Positions 12,799 through 20,205 of a stretch of 64,000 nt of DNA are shown here, in pieces. The notes beneath the pieces are model-generated. The model saw only the letters and a list, made by a program, of their open reading frames with translations, was not told the DNA's origin and did no database searches. The position numbers and the translations under genes are program-made. Every line of letters begins with the position of its first letter. The first letter of the stretch is position 1. Source of the stretch: a virus; the IMG/VR virus record IMGVR_UViG_3300042569_003232, positions 64,001 through 128,000 of that record; one strand, 5' to 3'.

Positions 12799-13305
12799 TC
12801 AGTGTGGTGTAAAAGTTACTGAATTATCTCTATCAACTAGAACGCCAACACATTCTTCCGTATCATCTGGAAAAACTTTATAATATTGCGTTCGAATCTC
12901 GTCCACAAAATCATGTCGTCTCACCCACTCGTCTAATTCAGGATTAGTCACTTCTTTGATTCGTAGATTTAACTTTTTCTCCTCTTTTGCCATGCGTTTT
13001 TGTAAAGATTGAATACTTTTGATGAATTTATCTTTATGTTTTACCTTTGGCATCATGGCATCTTGTGCGCGTTGTAAATAATATATGGGTTTCTCTAAAC
13101 TATACAAATCCAAATCATAGATATGTATTCCATTTACCTCAAGGATATAGTCTATATACCACATGCGGGGATCATCTAAATTAAGCAATAAAAAACTGAA
13201 ATTCTGGACAAAATCAAATTTATCAAAAATAGGTTTTGAAATTTTGAGCATCCAATTTTTTAATAAGATTTCATCATTCATTTCATCATTCATTTTATCA
13301 TTCAT
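12799..13305 (-). CDS. hypothetical protein with repeated start codons
   Basis: 168 residues. The N-terminus is MNDKMNDEMNDE, a short tandem repeat containing three in-frame start codons (13270-13305). The middle contains a charged helix (KRMAKEEKKLNLRIKE). No domain recognised. The copy number of the repeat could vary without loss of the gene. Confidence 0.6.
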   Translation of the reverse strand: MNDKMNDEMNDEILLKNWMLKISKPIFDKFDFVQNFSFLLLNLDDPRMWYIDYILEVNGIHIYDLDLYSLEKPIYYLQRAQDAMMPKVKHKDKFIKSIQSLQKRMAKEEKKLNLRIKEVTNPELDEWVRRHDFVDEIRTQYYKVFPDDTEECVGVLVDRDNSVTFTPH

Positions 13306-13328
13306 TTTATAAATCTATTGTATTTTGT

Positions 13329-13766
13329 TTAACTATTATATTTCCAGATAATTGCATCAGGGAAATATCTTTCGATTATTTCACTTACAATTTTCCAATC
13401 ACCTCCACCAGTTCCGCAACCAAAAAGATATGGAAAATTATAAATACCAGACAGTTCATTATTCGCAAAAAGCTGAAAGCTATTTTCCATTGCAGCATAA
13501 TCTGTATGCAATCCTGTTTTTCCATAAGAATCTTGACTGAATACATTTACAACTTTGCAATCTTCTAATTCCACTACTTGATAAGTTCCAAGAGGTGAAA
13601 TTCCATTTTTTCTACATTCATCTCCGAATGAGATATAACTATTATAGACTTTTGGAAAAGTGTTTCTTATTTGAAGTGCAATTCCGCTTCCCATTACAAA
13701 TTTACAATTTGTTTGATGAAACAAATAACCTTTTTGTTCTAATAGATTTCCTTCTTTTATAATCAT
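13329..13766 (-). CDS. macro-domain (ADP-ribose-binding) protein
   Basis: 145 residues with the full macro-domain signature of the Appr-1''-p processing subgroup: GNLLE start, HQTNCKFVMGSGIALQIR (ribose/diphosphate loop), FPKVYNSY, VVNVFSQDSYGKTG, and the late FPYLFGCGTGGGDWKIV. Such proteins bind or hydrolyse ADP-ribose phosphates or remove ADP-ribose from targets. In a phage it may reverse host ADP-ribosylation or process NAD-derived signals, or recycle ADP-ribose phosphate from RNA repair (inference). It sits in a run of short minus-strand genes. Confidence 0.88.
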   Translation of the reverse strand: MIIKEGNLLEQKGYLFHQTNCKFVMGSGIALQIRNTFPKVYNSYISFGDECRKNGISPLGTYQVVELEDCKVVNVFSQDSYGKTGLHTDYAAMENSFQLFANNELSGIYNFPYLFGCGTGGGDWKIVSEIIERYFPDAIIWKYNS

Positions 13767-13769
13767 AAA

Positions 13770-14063
13770 TTAATTAAATATTACCATTTTTGGATTATCT
13801 CTTTTAGAAATATCATTGAACGATGATACTGAAGTGGTAATCACTATGTTTCTTTTATTATCGCCCCAACTCAAAGTATGTTCATCCACTTCATTTATAG
13901 AGAGATTTTCAATTAATGAAATATTATATTCAAATATCATTGTTTTAATCTGGATCAAATCAAAAGATTTAGTACACCACATTACGTTTTCCTCCATTCC
14001 ATATGAAATATATTCATGGTACAATACATCTAGTATTCGATTAATATGTTTTCCAATATTCAT
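13770..14063 (-). CDS. hypothetical protein
   Basis: 97 residues from the ATG at 14063; the longer frame runs into tRNA-Phe and is rejected. No motif recognised. It begins 7 nt after the tRNA-Phe CCA end. Confidence 0.55.
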   Translation of the reverse strand: MNIGKHINRILDVLYHEYISYGMEENVMWCTKSFDLIQIKTMIFEYNISLIENLSINEVDEHTLSWGDNKRNIVITTSVSSFNDISKRDNPKMVIFN

Positions 14064-14069
14064 AATTTT

Positions 14070-14145
14070 TGGTGGGTTGACTCGGAATCGAACCGAGATA
14101 GTCTGTTCTTCAGACAGATGCATGAACCATCGCTGCCATCAACCC
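14070..14145 (-). tRNA. tRNA-Phe(GAA)
   Basis: Acceptor GGGTTGA/TCAACCC, anticodon stem TCTGT/ACAGA with loop CTGAAGA (GAA), T arm CTCGG/CCGAG, encoded CCA. Its 5' 36 nt overlap the 3' end of the gene ending at 14110. Confidence 0.9.
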
Positions 14146-14496
14146 GTTTTTATATAGTGAATATATTTTAAATTTTCTTTCTATTAACTTGTATGTTTCA
14201 AGTTTTTTAGTTAATGGACGAGAATTAATTTCTCCATACATTCCTTCATATTCTTCAACTTCTCCAGTTTCAACTTCGTCAAAAATTTGAAATTTCAAAT
14301 TATAAATGTCATTCTCTACTGTTATAGTTTCGTTAAATTCTTTTTTATAAACTCCTTCCCATATAAACCTTATAAGATCATCATTTATTCGTAATTCTTT
14401 TGAGAAGTACAATCTATCCTCTACTTGAATTACAATATCTTCTTTACGAAGAATGTCTATAAAATCTTTCCAAGAAATTTGAGTAAAATTATTCAT
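14110..14496 (-). CDS. hypothetical protein overlapping tRNA-Phe
   Basis: 128 residues, acidic (ETGEVEEYEGMYGE), no motif recognised. The last 12 codons lie inside the tRNA-Phe gene, so the natural C-terminus may be fused by tRNA insertion. Maturation of the tRNA would cut the message 3' end. Confidence 0.55.
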   Translation of the reverse strand: MNNFTQISWKDFIDILRKEDIVIQVEDRLYFSKELRINDDLIRFIWEGVYKKEFNETITVENDIYNLKFQIFDEVETGEVEEYEGMYGEINSRPLTKKLETYKLIERKFKIYSLYKNGLMAAMVHASV

Positions 14497-14498
14497 AT

Positions 14499-15017
14499 TT
14501 ATTTTTCGCTTTCTAGTATTTTCTCAATTTCTTTAATTTTTTCCAATGTAATTTCTGCAATAAATTTTCGATATGATACGTCAAGGTCTTGACTTCCTCT
14601 TTGTAAGTTTTTCGGAAATCCTGATCTGGCTCTATACATCATAGCACAAAAATAACATAAGTCAAGTTCTAATTCTGAAGAATTTTTCCAAGAAACACTT
14701 TCTTCCAAATCATCTATATTTTCTCTTGCGTATTTTATAATTTTTTCCCAAACGTCTGCATAACAAAACACTATAAATCCGGGTTTTTCAGTTGAAAACT
14801 TTTTATTTTTAAGACGATTATCAATCAATGTTGATTCTATATTATGTAATTCTCCATAATCGTCTAGTTCACCTTTTGCAAATGATATTCCATTAAACCA
14901 CCAAGAATCTAAAACAAATTCTATATCATGTGAAGAATTTGTTTTTAATGCAATTGCTTTGCCTTCTCCTAAAATAGGAAGATTAGTGATTATACATGTT
15001 TCATGCCAATAACCCAT
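14499..15017 (-). CDS. conserved phage protein with MGYWHETC start
   Basis: 172 residues. The N-terminus MGYWHETCIITNLPILGEG belongs, by memory, to a family of phage proteins that open with a Trp-x-Glu-Thr-Cys motif followed by a second conserved Leu-Pro-Ile; function unknown. A C-terminal helix bundle follows. No domain with a known activity is seen. Confidence 0.6.
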   Translation of the reverse strand: MGYWHETCIITNLPILGEGKAIALKTNSSHDIEFVLDSWWFNGISFAKGELDDYGELHNIESTLIDNRLKNKKFSTEKPGFIVFCYADVWEKIIKYARENIDDLEESVSWKNSSELELDLCYFCAMMYRARSGFPKNLQRGSQDLDVSYRKFIAEITLEKIKEIEKILESEK

Positions 15018-15035
15018 ATATTTATTTTGTTAAAA

Positions 15036-15168
15036 TTGTCGTCTAGAAAGGATTCGAACCTTTATTTTCCGGTATATCTTTTAAAAATTAGCAATTTAAA
15101 TTTTTAAGATAATATAATGTATAATATTTTTATTATGATGGATATTTTACCAATTAAATTACTAGCCG
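15036..15168 (-). tRNA. tRNA-like gene with ~60-nt insertion in the anticodon region
   Basis: Acceptor CGGCTAG/CTAGACG pairs 6/7, D stem ATTT/AAAT with TAATTGGTA loop, T arm AAAGG/CCTTT with loop TTCGAAT. Between them lie about 85 nt instead of 23, containing a long AT-rich hairpin (TATCTT-AAAAATT with its complement). The 3' end is ACAA, not CCA. No anticodon can be read. An intron-like insertion or a decayed gene. Confidence 0.45.
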
Positions 15169-15180
15169 AAAAGTTGAAAA

Positions 15181-15261
15181 TGGAGGGTCAGGTAGGATTT
15201 GAACCTACATCTCACAACTACAATATAAATGTGTGCGAATTACCAATTATTCTACCGACCC
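15181..15261 (-). tRNA. tRNA, isotype uncertain, enlarged anticodon arm
   Basis: Acceptor GGGTCGG/CTGACCC, D stem GAAT/ATTC, T arm GTAGG/CCTAC with TTCAAAT loop and encoded TCCA are good. The anticodon region is about 5 nt too long: CACA/TGTG can pair but leaves a 15-nt loop. An alternative short stem gives loop TTTATAT (UAU, Ile). Confidence 0.55.
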
Positions 15262-15277
15262 AATGTGGAAATTATTT

Positions 15278-15577
15278 TTATTCTAAAGACAATTCCATTG
15301 TATACAATTCTATTTCCCAAGATGGAATTATTCTAATAGATAGATCATATAAACTTAATACTAGATATTGTGAAATTGTGCTTATATCTTTTACTTTTAT
15401 GTCTGTTTCTAACGAACTTAGCAATTTTAATCCTGCGATAATAATTGCTTTATTTGGTTTTCGCTGAAATTCTTTTTTCCATTCTACTAACCATCCTTCA
15501 ATTACACTAATTATTATTGATGAAGATGGTAATATCGAACTTTCTAAGTTCTCGAATGTTGTTTTATAAACTTTCAT
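15278..15577 (-). CDS. hypothetical protein
   Basis: 99 residues, mixed helix and strand, no recognised motif. Located between an irregular tRNA and an HNH endonuclease gene. Confidence 0.5.
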   Translation of the reverse strand: MKVYKTTFENLESSILPSSSIIISVIEGWLVEWKKEFQRKPNKAIIIAGLKLLSSLETDIKVKDISTISQYLVLSLYDLSIRIIPSWEIELYTMELSLE

Positions 15578-15587
15578 ATTTTGTTTA

Positions 15588-16148
15588 TTATCTTTGAATA
15601 TTTAATTTAATAAGACGTTTCTTTACTGATACATCACTACATCCTACTATAGTAGCTATTTTAGTTCTTGGCAACCTTTTTGTTACGAACAAATCATGCA
15701 AGTCATATTTTTCCCAATCAACTTTACAACGTTTTTTAGCGGCACAATTTTTGGAACACGTTATTTGATGACAACTCTTTTCTCCGTTACAAATAGGGCA
15801 ATTATCGGTCAATTCTTTTCTTTTATTTGATTTATAATCTGCATAATTTTCATTAAATCTTGGACAATCTTGTGTAATTTCTCGATTATTATTATGTACC
15901 TCTCTATGGCAATTGGCGCATAGTAGCACACATTTTCTCATTTCTATAATTATTTTCTCCCATGATACCGGATTTGCTCTAATTGCACCAAAAGAAAATT
16001 CTTTTTCTTTTGGATCAAGATGATGTAATTCTAATGCTTCTACACATTTATCATAACCACATGTTCCACATCTAGAATTAAATGCATCTACTATTCTTTG
16101 CTTTGTATTTCTTCTCCAATTTTTAACATGTTCTGAATTTTCGCTCAT
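15588..16148 (-). CDS. HNH homing-type endonuclease
   Basis: 186 residues. The core has CGTCGY, then ALELHHLDPKEKEFSFG (catalytic His pair, residues about 40-56), then RKCVLLCANCHREVH: the arrangement of the HNH_3/homing HNH family with two CxxC zinc pairs. The C-terminal half adds a Cys-rich segment and a helix-turn-helix-like end (RTKIATIVGCSDVSVKKRL) for DNA recognition. Free-standing in a tRNA-rich region, so probably a selfish element. Confidence 0.85.
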   Translation of the reverse strand: MSENSEHVKNWRRNTKQRIVDAFNSRCGTCGYDKCVEALELHHLDPKEKEFSFGAIRANPVSWEKIIIEMRKCVLLCANCHREVHNNNREITQDCPRFNENYADYKSNKRKELTDNCPICNGEKSCHQITCSKNCAAKKRCKVDWEKYDLHDLFVTKRLPRTKIATIVGCSDVSVKKRLIKLNIQR

Positions 16149-16201
16149 ACAAAGTTACTTACTCTGTATCGAACCTCCGTGTTAAACCTTAACACGAAAT
16201 T

Positions 16202-16277
16202 TGGCACATAGGGGTGGGATCGAACCAACCTTCACTTGTTTAACAGACAAGCCGCTCAGCCGTGTGCGTTCCTATGT
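16202..16277 (-). tRNA. tRNA-Asn(GUU)
   Basis: Acceptor ACATAGG/CCTATGT, discriminator G, anticodon stem CTTGT/ACAAG with loop CTGTTAA (GUU), encoded CCA. One T-stem mismatch. Confidence 0.87.
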
Positions 16278-16288
16278 ATAAAAATTAT

Positions 16289-16356
16289 GTTATTAGACAG
16301 GATTTGAACCTGTATACTCTCCCAATGAGAGGAATTACCAATTATTCTACTAATAA
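16289..16356 (-). tRNA. short tRNA-Pro(UGG)-like gene, probably degenerate
   Basis: Acceptor TTATTAG/CTAATAA 7/7, D stem GAAT/ATTC, T arm ACAGG/CCTGT. The anticodon-plus-variable region is 18 nt, about 5 short, and can fold as CTCTC/GAGAG with a 5-nt loop or as a slipped stem exposing ATTGGGA (UGG). CCA is not encoded. A normal tRNA-Pro(UGG) exists at 19917. Confidence 0.45.
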
Positions 16357-16363
16357 ACTAAAA

Positions 16364-16438
16364 TGGTGCCTCCGATGGGATTCGAACCCATAGCCTTCAG
16401 ATTAAAAGTCTGTTATTCTACCGTTGAATTACAGAGGC
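16364..16438 (-). tRNA. tRNA-Lys(UUU)
   Basis: Acceptor GCCTCTG/CGGAGGC, anticodon stem CAGA/TCTG with loop CTTTTAA (UUU), T arm ATGGG/CCCAT, encoded CCA. Confidence 0.92.
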
Positions 16439-16453
16439 ATATTTTTATTTAAA

Positions 16454-16529
16454 TGGCATCGCTAGGGGGAATCGAACCCCTCAACTCAAGATTGAAAGTC
16501 TTGCGTGATAACCGTTTCACTATAGCGAC
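16454..16529 (-). tRNA. tRNA-Glu(UUC)
   Basis: Acceptor GTCGCTA/TAGCGAT, anticodon stem CAAGA/TCTTG with loop CTTTCAA (UUC), T arm GAGGGG with TTCGATT, discriminator G, encoded CCA. Confidence 0.92.
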
Positions 16530-16546
16530 CTGTCTTTTCTTCTTCT

Positions 16547-16574
16547 ACTTTACCACAAAGTTTTCTGTTGTCAA
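16547..16574 (-). promoter_or_regulatory. sigma70-like promoter of tRNA-Glu/Lys/Pro/Asn block
   Basis: TTGACA (16569-16574), 16-nt spacer ending GTGG, TAAAGT (16547-16552), minus strand. The GTGG before the -10 is shared with several promoters here. Confidence 0.75.
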
Positions 16575-16605
16575 CATGTTTTAGGAGTTTTCTACTTTTT
16601 TATAT

Positions 16606-16764
16606 TCAACGTTTATACCAACTTGAAAATATATCAGCTAAACAATCTCCTATTACATATAATATTATATATGTTAATATAACCCAAAACAATGTTGCTG
16701 CTCCTGCTCCAATCCAAAAATAACTATTAGATAAAAATTCAGGAATACTAAATGTCAATTTCAT
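16606..16764 (-). CDS. small single-pass or two-pass membrane protein (52 residues)
   Basis: Starts at an ATG overlapping the upstream stop (TAATG) and ends TGA at 16606. After MKLTFSIPEFLSN there is a long hydrophobic segment (about residues 14-38, GAGAATLFWVILTYIILYVIG), then DCLADIFSSWYKR. It is coupled to the CoaB-like gene. Function unknown; small phage membrane proteins are often lysis or envelope factors. Confidence 0.7.
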   Translation of the reverse strand: MKLTFSIPEFLSNSYFWIGAGAATLFWVILTYIILYVIGDCLADIFSSWYKR

Positions 16765-18005
16765 TATACCAATCCTCCAGTTTTTTGTGACAAATCAAAG
16801 TTATTTTCAATAAACGTCTTTACTTCTTCTGCAATACCGGGATCACTACTGTTAAACACTACATTTGGACCATGATTATCCAGAAATACTGCTTTTAGCC
16901 TACCAAAAGATTTCAATCCATTTGAAGTATTTTTCCCACATTCGTGACTTCCACATTCATATTCTTTTTGAGAAATTGTGGGAACAAGTGAGTTTTCTTT
17001 TTTTGGACAATGAAAATGAACAATACTGTCAAAATCCGGATGATCAGAAAATACAATTCTTTGACTTTGTCCACCCACGCTTGGTTTACTGCCATATGCA
17101 ATTACTCTATCAGGACCGTCAGTTTCAACTAGAACTAATCCAACATTTTTAATATCTCCCAAATCAGTTTTACGACGAGAAGACAAAAATTTAGTTTCGC
17201 TTAGTTTTACTGCAAAATGTCCTGCGGTTACTCCTCGGAATTTTTTATATGCTCCTTTTTCCACACAATAATTTACAACTTCTCGCAATGATTCTGGAAC
17301 CAGAGGTGAACTCCATTCACAAGGATTTCCTGCAACAACCGTTGATCTTGTAAAAGTTAATGTACTTCTTAGTAGTGCAATTTTTACCAATTCTTCCAAA
17401 ACTTCTTTTCGATTATTAGTAACACAATAACGTGCTTCTTCTGGAACAATAATCATGTTTCGGCGATGCAATGTATCATTTGCCAGTACAAGATTAGCAC
17501 TTGCTTTTTTAAGCAAATTCAATCCGGCCAAATATTGTTCATCTTCTGTTGCTCCACAAGTTGTCTTGAATGCAACAAGAGTAATATCTTTTCGAGTTTT
17601 TCTAAAAAGATCAACTACTTTTTCCGTATTAGGAATTAGTTTTGCATTATATTCTTTTTTAGAATCCAATCTTCCGCTATATTTTGGATTAGTTTCTTTA
17701 TCCAAATTATCTGCATCTACAATCATTTCAAAATCGCAAACTGCTGGACTCCAAAAAACAATTTTTGTAGAAATGTCATTTACAATGTTTTCAGCAAGTT
17801 TAGCCAAATCTTTTGGACTTTGCAAATTATGATTTCCTCCTGCCATTGCAGTTAAAACCAATTCTGCATCCATTTCTGGTGCATGTTCTTGAACAAGACT
17901 CATTAGTGTTCGGGCAGTTGAGCCAAATGCAGGAGCATTCAAACCCAAATGGCAACTACTATGTGCTACTGTTCCGCCTCCAACAACATAAATTTTCTTT
18001 TTCAT
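16764..18005 (-). CDS. CoaB/Dfp-like flavoprotein domain fused to class II aldolase-like domain
   Basis: 413 residues. The first ~200 residues follow the pattern of phosphopantothenate-cysteine ligase (CoaB): an N-terminal VVGGGTVAH nucleotide loop, KLIPNTEKVVDLFRK, LVAFKTTCGA, and ANLVLANDT followed by an IIV strand (CoaB has ...AxxKLxxKGxDLIVANDV...). The second half (VKLSETKF, DIKNVGLVLVE, then IVHFHCPKK) resembles class II aldolase/adducin proteins with metal-binding His. Similar fusions occur in large phages; their substrate is unknown. It has a clear promoter and a 30-nt leader. Confidence 0.55.
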   Translation of the reverse strand: MKKKIYVVGGGTVAHSSCHLGLNAPAFGSTARTLMSLVQEHAPEMDAELVLTAMAGGNHNLQSPKDLAKLAENIVNDISTKIVFWSPAVCDFEMIVDADNLDKETNPKYSGRLDSKKEYNAKLIPNTEKVVDLFRKTRKDITLVAFKTTCGATEDEQYLAGLNLLKKASANLVLANDTLHRRNMIIVPEEARYCVTNNRKEVLEELVKIALLRSTLTFTRSTVVAGNPCEWSSPLVPESLREVVNYCVEKGAYKKFRGVTAGHFAVKLSETKFLSSRRKTDLGDIKNVGLVLVETDGPDRVIAYGSKPSVGGQSQRIVFSDHPDFDSIVHFHCPKKENSLVPTISQKEYECGSHECGKNTSNGLKSFGRLKAVFLDNHGPNVVFNSSDPGIAEEVKTFIENNFDLSQKTGGLV

Positions 18006-18038
18006 AATTATTATTTTTGGTTATCCTTTATAGGTTTT

Positions 18039-18395
18039 TCACTCTACACTTGTATCCGAGTTTGTCAATTCATTTTCGAGATTTCTGTACTTTGTGAATG
18101 CCTGTATAATAGATATTGCTATTTCATCTTTGATTTTATCATTAGATGATAAATCATCGAAATCAATTATACTGGAATGATATGGTGCATGAGTTTTAGC
18201 CCATTCAACCCAATAATCATGAATTTCTTTTGCTGATACATCTTTGTCTTCTGTTATCTTTTTTGCAACTCCAATACAAAGATTTTTATGATTTTCCGTT
18301 GCTTCTTCCCAACTTGAATATGGTTCCTCCCCTATACTAACCTTAAATGCCGAAATAGAATAATGTATCAATTTTCCTAAAAGTTCTAATTTCAT
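18039..18395 (-). CDS. hypothetical protein
   Basis: 118 residues, helical, acidic. Patterns such as YSSWEEATENHKNLCIGVAKKI and IHDYWVEWAKTH suggest a conserved phage helical family but no function is known to me. It overlaps the preceding gene by 4 nt and carries the next gene's promoter at its 3' end. Confidence 0.55.
   Translation of the reverse strand: MKLELLGKLIHYSISAFKVSIGEEPYSSWEEATENHKNLCIGVAKKITEDKDVSAKEIHDYWVEWAKTHAPYHSSIIDFDDLSSNDKIKDEIAISIIQAFTKYRNLENELTNSDTSVE
18041..18068 (-). promoter_or_regulatory. sigma70-like promoter of CoaB-like gene
   Basis: TTGACA (18063-18068), 16-nt spacer, TAGAGT (18041-18046), minus strand. It lies inside the 3' end of the next gene. Confidence 0.65.
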
Positions 18396-18703
18396 ATCTT
18401 TTGTTCGTTCTTTAATTTATCTTTCCATGAAATATTTTCGATTTTTCTTTTTTCTGCCACATATTCAAGTATCCCATTATATTGTTTTTCTTTATAAAGT
18501 TCATATATTTTTGGAATATCATCCATTGGAAATTTTTCATCGTCTGCTGCTGGATGAAAATAATCACTTACGTTAATGGTTAAACTAATTGAATCATTTT
18601 CATCTGTTATCATTAGCACACATTCATCCAAAAGATATGCTATCATGTCTTCTTCGCGGGGAACATTTTCTCCTCCGTTCATTTCAATATAATATCTTCG
18701 CAT
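18392..18703 (-). CDS. hypothetical protein
   Basis: 103 residues, acidic, mixed fold; coupled by a 4-nt overlap to the gene downstream and separated by 3 nt from thyX upstream, so co-transcribed with thyX. No motif recognised. Confidence 0.55.
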   Translation of the reverse strand: MRRYYIEMNGGENVPREEDMIAYLLDECVLMITDENDSISLTINVSDYFHPAADDEKFPMDDIPKIYELYKEKQYNGILEYVAEKRKIENISWKDKLKNEQKI

Positions 18704-18706
18704 AAC

Positions 18707-19492
18707 TTATAAAACTACCTTTTTGAAATCGTTGTTTTTTACCAAATCATATACTCCCCAACGATCAAGAATCAAGCGTTCCAAAATTTCAATATGATAT
18801 GCATCTTCAAAATTCCAAAGCATTTTAGAAACTATTGGACATTCTTGGATAAGAATATCCCGGATAACTTCTGCCACTTCCCGGCATTCTTTTTGCGCTG
18901 TTTTATACAACCTTTTATTCAGTGTGGTAATCCAATCACGAAGTTTACCATTAAAAATAATTTTTGTAGTTGTTGCTTCTGGCAAGACGAATCTTGCTGT
19001 TTCTCGGGCAACGTTATTGTTTATTAGTTCCTGATATAGTTCAAAACTATTTTTCATATGTTCCTTGACTTTTTCACTTGCCTTTCCGGTTTTATCGGTG
19101 AAAAAGTCATTATCAGAAACAAACAAAATTGGATCTACTAAATTTGTTGAACTTTGACGATTATTAGAACATTGCTCTCTCAGTTCAATTTCTTCATATT
19201 CATTAACAATTTTATATCGTTGACTCAATTCTTGAGGTTGCAAGCTCCAATGCCTCAACAGTTCTCGTCCAATGGCACGGGACGTTTCAATCTCAATTCC
19301 AAGATTAACCATTGCAAAAACACTCCAATGTCCTTCTCTTAGACAATGCCGAAGAAGTTTATGAGGTTCATTAAACAATTCATTTACATCTCTGGAACTG
19401 CTGAGTCTTGCAATTCCTACGGTAATTTCATCAATACTTTTGTCTGTATATTCTGCAACTCCTGCGGTTTTGGTGATTAAACGTGCTTTCAT
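18707..19492 (-). CDS. thyX: flavin-dependent thymidylate synthase ThyX
   Basis: 261 residues, the family's normal length. The ThyX signature RHW-SLQPQELSQRY (R80, H81, S90, R92) is intact, with the upstream HWSVFA (55-60) and ETSRAIGREL segments and the C-terminal RLxLD-like RLILDRWG. ThyX makes dTMP from dUMP with FAD, NADPH and methylene-folate, supporting phage DNA synthesis. It forms an operon with short genes on both sides. Confidence 0.95.
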   Translation of the reverse strand: MKARLITKTAGVAEYTDKSIDEITVGIARLSSSRDVNELFNEPHKLLRHCLREGHWSVFAMVNLGIEIETSRAIGRELLRHWSLQPQELSQRYKIVNEYEEIELREQCSNNRQSSTNLVDPILFVSDNDFFTDKTGKASEKVKEHMKNSFELYQELINNNVARETARFVLPEATTTKIIFNGKLRDWITTLNKRLYKTAQKECREVAEVIRDILIQECPIVSKMLWNFEDAYHIEILERLILDRWGVYDLVKNNDFKKVVL

Positions 19493-19494
19493 TT

Positions 19495-19692
19495 TTAATT
19501 TGTTAAAATATATTCAATTTTTCCTTTGATAAAGTGGGGAGGATTTTTACCAAGATGTTCAAGACAGTCACAAGAAGAAACTGGTTCATCTGCATACACT
19601 CCTTCACAATACTTGCAAATGTATGCATCTCGCTGCACAAAACACTTAGAAGGTTTTTCTTTATTTTCAGGCATTGTTGATTCATCCGCCAT
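19495..19692 (-). CDS. small zinc-finger protein
   Basis: 65 residues. CKYC (about 26-29) and a later C-D-C pair make a likely zinc site; the rest is polar. It lies 2 nt upstream of thyX. An alternative start is the second Met at 19674. Function unknown. Confidence 0.55.
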   Translation of the reverse strand: MADESTMPENKEKPSKCFVQRDAYICKYCEGVYADEPVSSCDCLEHLGKNPPHFIKGKIEYILTN

Positions 19693-19709
19693 AGGCTATT
19701 ATAAGTTTT

Positions 19710-19913
19710 TTAAAGGAGACATCCAGTTCCTTCTGTCATACTCCATCCGCAAACAGTGCAATCTGCACCTGTTACCAACCAGAGATCCCACGGTTCCATT
19801 TTTCCATTACAAGAAGGACATGGTGGACAAACATCTTCCGGCTTTAAATTTTTAAAACCGTCTTGATATTTCTGGTCTAAAAATCTCGCATGTTCATCTT
19901 TATTAATTAACAT
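19710..19913 (-). CDS. small zinc-ribbon protein
   Basis: 67 residues from the ATG at 19913; the longer frame would run into tRNA-Pro. Two Cys pairs, CPSC and CTVC, about 25 residues apart form a zinc ribbon (CPPCPSCNGKMEPW ... CTVCGW), similar to the Lar-type restriction-alleviation and other phage Cys-rich proteins (inference). Confidence 0.6.
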   Translation of the reverse strand: MLINKDEHARFLDQKYQDGFKNLKPEDVCPPCPSCNGKMEPWDLWLVTGADCTVCGWSMTEGTGCLL

Positions 19914-19916
19914 AAA

Positions 19917-19993
19917 TGGTCTAGACGGCGGGATTCGAACCCGCAACCACATGATCCCAAATCATGTACTCTACCAAGTTGAGCTACGTCTAG
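19917..19993 (-). tRNA. tRNA-Pro(UGG)
   Basis: Acceptor CTAGACG/CGTCTAG, D arm GCTCAACTTGGTAGAG, anticodon stem CATGA/TCATG with loop TTTGGGA (UGG), T arm GCGGG/CCCGC, encoded CCA. Confidence 0.92.
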
Positions 19994-20005
19994 TAGTATC
20001 TTTTT

Positions 20006-20033
20006 ACTATACACTGTAAAGTTCTTTTGTCAA
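20006..20033 (-). promoter_or_regulatory. sigma70-like promoter of tRNA-Pro/ThyX block
   Basis: TTGACA (20028-20033), 16-nt spacer, TATAGT (20006-20011), minus strand, 12 nt before tRNA-Pro. Confidence 0.75.
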
Positions 20034-20049
20034 AAGGAAAATGTGTATT

Positions 20050-20123
20050 TGGTGCTTCTAAAAGGAATCGAACCTTTTCATGTTGCTTATGAAACAACTG
20101 TTCTACCACTGAACTATAGAAGC
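20050..20123 (-). tRNA. tRNA-Met/Ile2(CAU)
   Basis: Acceptor GCTTCTA/TAGAAGC, D stem GTTC/GAAC, anticodon stem GTTGT/GCAAC with loop TTCATAA (CAU), encoded CCA. No initiator features. With a TilS-like gene in the same window it may be the lysidine-modified tRNA-Ile that reads AUA. Confidence 0.85.
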
Positions 20124-20126
20124 AAA

Positions 20127-20197
20127 TGGTCTAGACGATGGGAATTAACCCCACAACCTGTATTCAAACTACCGCTCTCCCATTAAGCTACGCCTAG
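20127..20197 (-). tRNA. diverged copy of tRNA-Pro with irregular anticodon arm
   Basis: Acceptor CTAGGCG/CGTCTAG and D arm resemble the neighbouring tRNA-Pro, and CCA is encoded. The anticodon arm is short: GTA/TAC around GTTTGAA would expose UUG, but the stem is weak. The T loop is GTTAATT. Probably a decaying duplicate. Confidence 0.45.
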
Positions 20198-20205
20198 ATA
20201 TACTT

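Noticed and set aside
15036-15168. Group I intron in the tRNA with the long insertion
   Set aside because: The insert is only about 60 nt, with no recognisable P3-P7 core; a simple AT-rich hairpin explains it.
16149-16200. tRNA-like remnant near 16150 (GGAGGTTCGATAC with hairpin CGTGTTA/TAACACG)
   Set aside because: The putative T arm does not pair and no acceptor partner is found; too weak to list.
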